In this document: positions 12,721 through 16,143 of the stretch, piece by piece
Position numbering within the stretch: the first letter of the stretch is position 1
Layout of the letters: each line of letters opens with the position of its first letter
Source of the DNA: an uncultured Clostridia bacterium
GTDB taxonomy: Bacteria; Bacillota; Clostridia; Oscillospirales; Oscillospiraceae
Assembly: GCA_946011705.1 (NCBI GenBank)
Contig: CAMGCA010000013.1
Coordinates: 1 to 16,143, forward strand
Length of the DNA: 16,143 nucleotides
Direction: 5' to 3'
Translations under genes and position numbers: made by a program
The notes under the pieces: model-generated
Seen by the model: only the letters and a program-made list of their open reading frames with translations
What the model was told of the DNA's origin: nothing
Databases searched by the model: none

Positions 12721-13298
12721 TGCATCCGATTGTTCGAATAAATATCAGCGCCCTGCTGAGCCAGAACTTCATTCTTGTGAAATTCTACGGCATCTGCCCC
12801 TTCATGGGCGTTTCCAAGAAGATCGACACCGCTCTGGGCATGGGCATGGCCGTTACCTTCGTCATGGCGCTGGCCTCCGCGGCCTGCTACCTGATTAACC
12901 TGCTGCTGATTGCGCTGGGTCTTGAATATATGCAGACCGTGGCCTTCATTCTGGTCATCGCGGCGCTGGTGCAGGTTGTGGAAATGTTCCTGAAGAAGTT
13001 TGTCCCCGCCCTGTATAAAGCACTGGGCGTGTTCCTGCCCCTGATCACCACCAACTGCGCCGTGCTTGGCGTGGTGCTGGTGAATGTGCAGGAGGGCTAC
13101 AACTTCCTGCTGAGCGTTGTTAACGGCGCTGCCGGCGGCCTGGGCTTTACACTGGCCATTGTCCTGTTCGCTTCCGTCCGGGAGCGGGTGGACAAGACCG
13201 ACTGCCCGGAGTGCTTCAAGGGCTTCCCCATCGCGCTGATCGCCGCCGGTCTGCTGGCGCTGGCGTTTATGGGCTTCTCCGGCCTGAAGATTTTCTAA
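12720..13298 (+). CDS. rnfA: RnfA, electron transport complex membrane subunit A
   Basis: The protein has 192 residues and starts [20 protein letters not shown]. The ATG overlaps the rnfE stop, with AAGGAGGAGG just upstream inside rnfE. It has six predicted helices and the conserved [13 protein letters not shown] (22-34, Cys26) and [14 protein letters not shown] (107-120, Cys113), the two cysteines expected at the RnfA-RnfE iron-sulfur site. [23 protein letters not shown] is also typical. It belongs to the ion-translocating core. The TTNCAVLG block distinguishes it from RnfE, which has [13 protein letters not shown]. Confidence 0.97.
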   Translation: MHPIVRINISALLSQNFILVKFYGICPFMGVSKKIDTALGMGMAVTFVMALASAACYLINLLLIALGLEYMQTVAFILVIAALVQVVEMFLKKFVPALYKALGVFLPLITTNCAVLGVVLVNVQEGYNFLLSVVNGAAGGLGFTLAIVLFASVRERVDKTDCPECFKGFPIALIAAGLLALAFMGFSGLKIF

Positions 13299-13311
13299 GG
13301 AGGCGCGGCGT

Positions 13312-14178
13312 ATGGATATTTTAATTGCGATTGCGATTCTGGGCGGTCTGGGACTGGTCTTCGGACTGGTGCTGGCAGCTGCCTCTAAGGTTTTTTATGT
13401 GGAGACGGATCCCCGTCTGGATCAGCTGAACGAGTGCCTGCCCGGCGCCAACTGCGGCGGCTGCGGCTTTGCCGGCTGCGGCGCTTACGCCGAGGCAGTG
13501 CTGAAGGGCGAGGCTCCCGTGGGCAAGTGCGCCTCCGGCGGCAACGAGGCTGCCAAGGCCATGGCCGCCATTATGGGCGTTCAGGCTGAGGAAGTGACCC
13601 GGAAGGTGGCAATGGTCCGCTGCTCCGGTGCCCGAACCTTTGATGCCGAGGGCAACCTCACCAAGGGCGCCAAGATGAAGGCCCACTACGAGGGCTTCCA
13701 CGACTGTCTGGCTGCCTCCAAGGTGGGCGGCAGCGGCCCCCTGTCCTGCAAGTTCGGCTGCCTGGGCTATGGCTCCTGCACCAGAGTTTGTAAGTACGGC
13801 GCTATCTCCGTGAAAAACGGTGTTGCCGTGGTGGACGAAGACCTGTGCGTTGGCTGTATGGCCTGCGCCCAGGTGTGCCCCAGAAAGGTCATCACCGCTG
13901 TAGAGCCTGACCGGAATGTGGTCATCGGCTGCAACTCTCTGGCAAAGGGCGCTGTCACCAACCGTGCCTGCACCATCGGCTGCATCGGCTGCGGCAAGTG
14001 CATGAAGACCTGCCCCAGCGGCGCCATCACCATCACCAACAACCTAGCCCAGATCGATTACAGCAAGTGCACCAACTGCGGCGAGTGCGCGAAGGTTTGC
14101 CCGAAGGGCCTGATCAAGGACTCCCGGGTGGAAGAGCTGGGCGACCCCAAGCCGGTCATTACCACGCCCGCGCAGTAA
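13312..14178 (+). CDS. rnfB: RnfB, multi-cluster ferredoxin-type subunit B
   Basis: The protein has 288 residues and starts MDILIAIAILGGLGLVFGLV, with AAGGAGGCG upstream, 13 bases after rnfA. Residues 3-26 are a membrane anchor. Cys42, 48, 51 and 56 (CLPGANCGGCGFAGC) form the first cluster-binding motif. The C-terminal region holds further ferredoxin-type motifs: Cys179, 182, 185, 189; Cys224, 227, 230, 234; Cys253, 256, 259, 263; plus Cys146, 150, 156, 160. This is the long clostridial form, with more clusters than proteobacterial RnfB. It is the likely entry point for electrons from reduced ferredoxin. It is the last gene of the operon. Confidence 0.97.
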   Translation: MDILIAIAILGGLGLVFGLVLAAASKVFYVETDPRLDQLNECLPGANCGGCGFAGCGAYAEAVLKGEAPVGKCASGGNEAAKAMAAIMGVQAEEVTRKVAMVRCSGARTFDAEGNLTKGAKMKAHYEGFHDCLAASKVGGSGPLSCKFGCLGYGSCTRVCKYGAISVKNGVAVVDEDLCVGCMACAQVCPRKVITAVEPDRNVVIGCNSLAKGAVTNRACTIGCIGCGKCMKTCPSGAITITNNLAQIDYSKCTNCGECAKVCPKGLIKDSRVEELGDPKPVITTPAQ

Positions 14179-14192
14179 AGAACATCCCGGAT

Positions 14193-14233
14193 AGGAGGGG
14201 TATAGGGAGGGTTAGGCCCCCTATACCCCTCCT
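14193..14233 (+). terminator. Long hairpin after rnfB, probable operon terminator
   Basis: A perfect 15-bp stem AGGAGGGGTATAGGG/CCCTATACCCCTCCT lies 14 bases after the rnfB stop. The 3' flank is TACAGA, without a T tract, so it may instead stabilise the 3' end. Bases 14234-14364 hold an A-rich stretch and a small hairpin GGGGCTTCGCCCC; nothing else is visible there. Confidence 0.55.
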
Positions 14234-14364
14234 TACAGATATAGAAAAAGAAATAAATATAGAAATAGATTCAGAAACAGAGCCGGGGCTTCGCCCCCCC
14301 CCTGCGAGGATCGGATCAAAACGAAATGTGCTTATCGGTTTTACGCAGCAAAAGGAGAACATTT

Positions 14365-14505
14365 CTGATTTAGGTGTCATTGCGAGGAGCGAAGCGACGT
14401 GGCAATCCGTTCTCCTTTTTTGAAAATTGAGTCATCCGAATGCGAAAGGGGATACGGATTGCCACGCCAGTGTGCGCACTGGCTCGCAATGACATTCTTA
14501 ATCAG
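14365..14505. repeat. Composite palindromic repeat, copy 3 (A arm left, B arm right)
   Basis: The A arm (14375-14412, TGTCATTGCGAGGAGCGAAG... to ...GGCAATCCGTT) is inverted relative to the B arm (about 14455-14494, ACGGATTGCCACGCCAGTGT... to ...CGCAATGACA). The B arm carries the hairpin CCAGTG/CACTGG. The outermost bases CTGATT (14365) and AATCAG (14500) extend the inverted repeat. The central 40 bases do not match the centres of the other copies. No gene is present. Confidence 0.85.
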
Positions 14506-14542
14506 ATAAAGCGCAATCATGCTGATAAGCACCAAATGAAAG

Positions 14543-14573
14543 CGCCGCCCGGTGGGAATCCTGCCGGGCGGCG
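14543..14573. other. GC-rich stem-loop
   Basis: A perfect 10-bp stem CGCCGCCCGG/CCGGGCGGCG with an 11-base loop. Neither strand shows a strong T tract next to it. It may back up termination of the minus-strand RNA that ends at 14595 or act as a general block between rnf and rpoB. Confidence 0.4.
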
Positions 14574-14594
14574 ATTTCTGGTGAAAAATGGCAC

Positions 14595-14617
14595 AAAAAA
14601 ACGAGGCATAAGCCTCG
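14595..14617 (-). terminator. Minus-strand terminator of the candidate antisense RNA
   Basis: On the minus strand a 6-bp stem CGAGGC/GCCTCG with a four-base loop is followed by seven T residues. The plus strand lacks a T tract, so the polarity is leftward. Confidence 0.7.
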
Positions 14618-14636
14618 GAATTGTGGAAATTATTCA

Positions 14637-14665
14637 TTGACAAAAAATGCGCGGGATGCTATAAT
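14637..14665 (+). promoter_or_regulatory. Strong rpoB promoter
   Basis: A perfect TTGACA (14637-14642), a 17-base spacer and a perfect TATAAT (14660-14665), with an extended TGC before the -10. The transcription start would be near 14672, leaving a leader of about 150 bases before rpoB. Confidence 0.9.
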
Positions 14666-14720
14666 GACTGTCCATACTGTGATACTATGCCTATCTGCGG
14701 TCTGCCCCTCTTACATGGTC

Positions 14721-14749
14721 ATTTTAGCACAGGAATGGGCGGCTGTCAA
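14721..14749 (-). promoter_or_regulatory. Minus-strand promoter inside the rpoB leader
   Basis: On the minus strand TTGACA (14744-14749), a 17-base spacer and TAAAAT (14721-14726), preceded by TGC. It points left, towards the rpoB promoter, with no protein gene downstream. Confidence 0.65.
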
Positions 14750-14773
14750 GGAGCAAATTCATCAATTTTGACA
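14744..14773 (+). other. Stem-loop in the rpoB leader
   Basis: TGTCAA and TTGACA pair at the base, then AAATT with AATTT around a CATC loop, with a five-base bulge GGAGC on the 5' side. The left arm doubles as the -35 box of the minus-strand promoter. It may be a control structure in the long leader or a by-product of that promoter. Confidence 0.35.
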
Positions 14774-14823
14774 ACCGTGCCAAGCGTATCATAAGAAACA
14801 CACAACTCGAAAGAAAGGCTGTG

Positions 14824-16143
14824 ATGATCCATATGGCAATGGTCAAGGACGTAATGTTCGGCAAGACCATGCGTAAATCTTACGCGAAGTATGAAGAGAT
14901 CCTGGAGATCCCCAATATGCTGAAGATCCAGAAGGACTCCTACCAATGGTTCCTGGATACCGGTCTGCGGGAGGTCTTCAAGGACGTAGGCGCCATTACC
15001 GACTTCTCCGGCAAGCTGGAGCTTTCCTTTCTGGATTACACCATGGAGGACAAGGCCAAGTACACCATTGAGGAGTGCAAGGAGCGGGACGCCACCTACG
15101 CCAAGCCCATCAAGGTGCGGGTTCGCCTGCGCAATACGGAGACCGGCGAAATCAAGGAACAGGAAATCTTCATGGGCGATTTCCCTGTCATGACCAATGG
15201 CGGCACCTTCGTGATCAACGGCGCGGAGCGCGTCATTATCACCCAGATCGTCCGCAGCCCCGGTATGTACTACGGTCACGAGGTGGACAAGGCTGACCAG
15301 CACACCTACACCGCTACGGTGATTCCCTACCGCGGCGCATGGCTGGAGTACGAAACCGACAACTCCGACGTGTTCTGGGTTCGTATCGACAAAAACCGCA
15401 AGCTGCCCATTACCTGCCTGATCCGCGCTCTGGGCGTGCAGACCGACGAACAGATCAAAGCCATGTTCGGCGAGGATGCCCGGATTCTGGCCACCATCGA
15501 CAAGGACCCCTGCAAGACCAAGGAAGAATCTCTGCTGGAAATCTACCGCCGTCTGCGGCCCGGTGAGCCTCCCACGGTGGAGACCGCTACCGCCCATCTG
15601 GAGGGCCTGCTGTTTGACCCCCACCGCTACGATGTGAGCAAGGTGGGCCGCTACAAGTTCAACAAGAAGATGGACATCTGGAGCCGGCTGTCCGGTCAGG
15701 AAGCTGCCGAGCCCATCGCCGACCCCATGACCGGCGAGATTCTGGTCATGCCCGGCGAGTTCATTTCCCGCGCCCAGGCCCATGAGCTGAGCAAAAAGGG
15801 CGTCAACGAGGCCGTGGTCAAGGTGGGCGACAATAACGTCAAGGTCTTCTCCAACAACATGGTGGACATGGCGGGCTTCGTGGACTTTGACCCCAAGGAC
15901 TACGGCATCACCGAGAAGGTCTACTTCCCCGTGCTGAAGGAAATGCTGGAATCCGTTCCCGCTGACGGCTGGAAGGACGCCATCGCCGAGCGCTTTACCG
16001 ATCTGATTCCCAACCACATCATTGTGGACGACATCATGGCCTCCATCAACTACCTCAACTGCGTGGCCATGGGCATCGGCACCCCCGATGATATTGACCA
16101 TCTAGGCAACCGCCGCCTGCGCTGCTTGAGCGCGCTGCTGCAC
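14824..16143 (+). CDS. rpoB: RpoB, RNA polymerase beta subunit (partial, 5' part)
   Basis: The frame is open to the right edge, giving 440 codons. ATG at 14824 is chosen because GAAAGG lies five bases before it; ATG at 14833 and 14839 are alternatives (MIHMAMVKDVMFGKTMRKSY). The sequence follows beta subunits throughout: LEIPNMLKIQKDSYQWFLDTGL, FMGDFPVMTNGGTFVINGAERVIITQIVRSPG, and HLGNRRLR near the end. The window stops just before the rifampicin-binding cluster. The last eight codons read RCLSALLH where the family usually has a V/L-G-E core, which may be an assembly-edge error. Unlike the common order, no rplJ-rplL genes lie upstream; the rnf operon does, and rpoB has its own strong promoter. 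Confidence 0.97.
   Translation, partial: MIHMAMVKDVMFGKTMRKSYAKYEEILEIPNMLKIQKDSYQWFLDTGLREVFKDVGAITDFSGKLELSFLDYTMEDKAKYTIEECKERDATYAKPIKVRVRLRNTETGEIKEQEIFMGDFPVMTNGGTFVINGAERVIITQIVRSPGMYYGHEVDKADQHTYTATVIPYRGAWLEYETDNSDVFWVRIDKNRKLPITCLIRALGVQTDEQIKAMFGEDARILATIDKDPCKTKEESLLEIYRRLRPGEPPTVETATAHLEGLLFDPHRYDVSKVGRYKFNKKMDIWSRLSGQEAAEPIADPMTGEILVMPGEFISRAQAHELSKKGVNEAVVKVGDNNVKVFSNNMVDMAGFVDFDPKDYGITEKVYFPVLKEMLESVPADGWKDAIAERFTDLIPNHIIVDDIMASINYLNCVAMGIGTPDDIDHLGNRRLRCLSALLH

Larger units (their letters stand above)
14595..14714 (-). ncRNA. Candidate antisense small RNA across the rpoB promoter
   Basis: A consensus promoter (14721-14749, minus) and an intrinsic terminator (14595-14617) on the same strand enclose about 120 bases with no translated frame: the only frame uses a TTG start without a ribosome binding site and runs past the terminator. 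The RNA would be antisense to the rpoB promoter and to the first bases of its leader. It matches no RNA family I recognise (not 6S, SRP or tmRNA by eye). Existence is inferred from signals only; it could act by transcription interference or be a free regulator. Confidence 0.4.

Noticed and set aside
14377..14643. 88-codon minus-strand frame in the rnf-rpoB gap
   Set aside because: It starts with TTG without a ribosome binding site, crosses the hairpin with the T tract and the repeat element, and shows no protein features.
14746..16101. 451-codon open frame on the minus strand
   Set aside because: It is antisense to rpoB, with a shadow-type composition rich in His, Val and Gly. The rpoB frame is conserved and certain.

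Overview
The window looks like chromosomal DNA of a GC-rich, low-oxygen Firmicute, most likely a gut clostridium of the Oscillospiraceae/Ruminococcaceae type. The evidence is strong AGGAGG ribosome binding sites, consensus sigma-A promoters, a T-box riboswitch, a Firmicutes-type LexA, and an rnf operon in the clostridial order C-D-G-E-A-B. The organism is inferred from these features, not from a database match. Both ends cut genes: an ABC permease at the left and rpoB at the right. Almost all of the very long antisense reading frames are shadows of GC-rich genes.

Layout. (1) 1-2408, minus strand: a TrpXYZ-type ABC importer (permease, then lipoprotein binding protein upstream) is controlled by a promoter and a T-box whose specifier loop reads UGG (Trp). 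A 13-codon reading frame ending in Trp lies between the T-box terminator and the binding-protein gene. (2) 2493-3624: lexA, and divergently a ferritin-like helical protein of unknown function. (3) 3789-6210, plus strand: an orphan phage-type cassette of five genes (tail-fibre-like protein, two small proteins, M15 endolysin, TcdE-class holin) with its own terminator and no capsid, terminase, portal or integrase genes. (4) 6315-6738, minus strand: tRNA-Met and tRNA-Glu with no spacer between them, promoter and terminator, followed by a tRNA-Glu 3'-end duplication inside a large imperfect palindrome. (5) 6796-8802, plus strand: a small CmpB-type membrane protein, then an NfeD plus SPFH/stomatin pair. 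(6) 9107-14233: the complete six-gene Rnf ferredoxin:NAD+ oxidoreductase operon. (7) 14179-14823: a 645-base gap with a repeat element, a candidate antisense RNA and the strong rpoB promoter. (8) 14824 to the end: rpoB.

How the parts work together. The importer would be made when uncharged tRNA-Trp accumulates. Rnf couples ferredoxin oxidation to NAD+ reduction and ion pumping. NfeD and SPFH form a membrane-microdomain pair. The phage cassette contains everything needed to cross membrane and wall plus a binding protein, so it is either a prophage relic or a domesticated lysis/release module.

Three copies of one composite palindromic repeat (about 644-860, 8804-9029, 14365-14505) sit in intergenic gaps. 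Each pairs one A-type arm with one B-type arm, and the middle copy is inverted. The points most worth a second look are the orphan lysis cassette, the antisense RNA candidate across the rpoB promoter, the tRNA-Glu duplication/palindrome, the Trp-ending mini-ORF and the repeat family.
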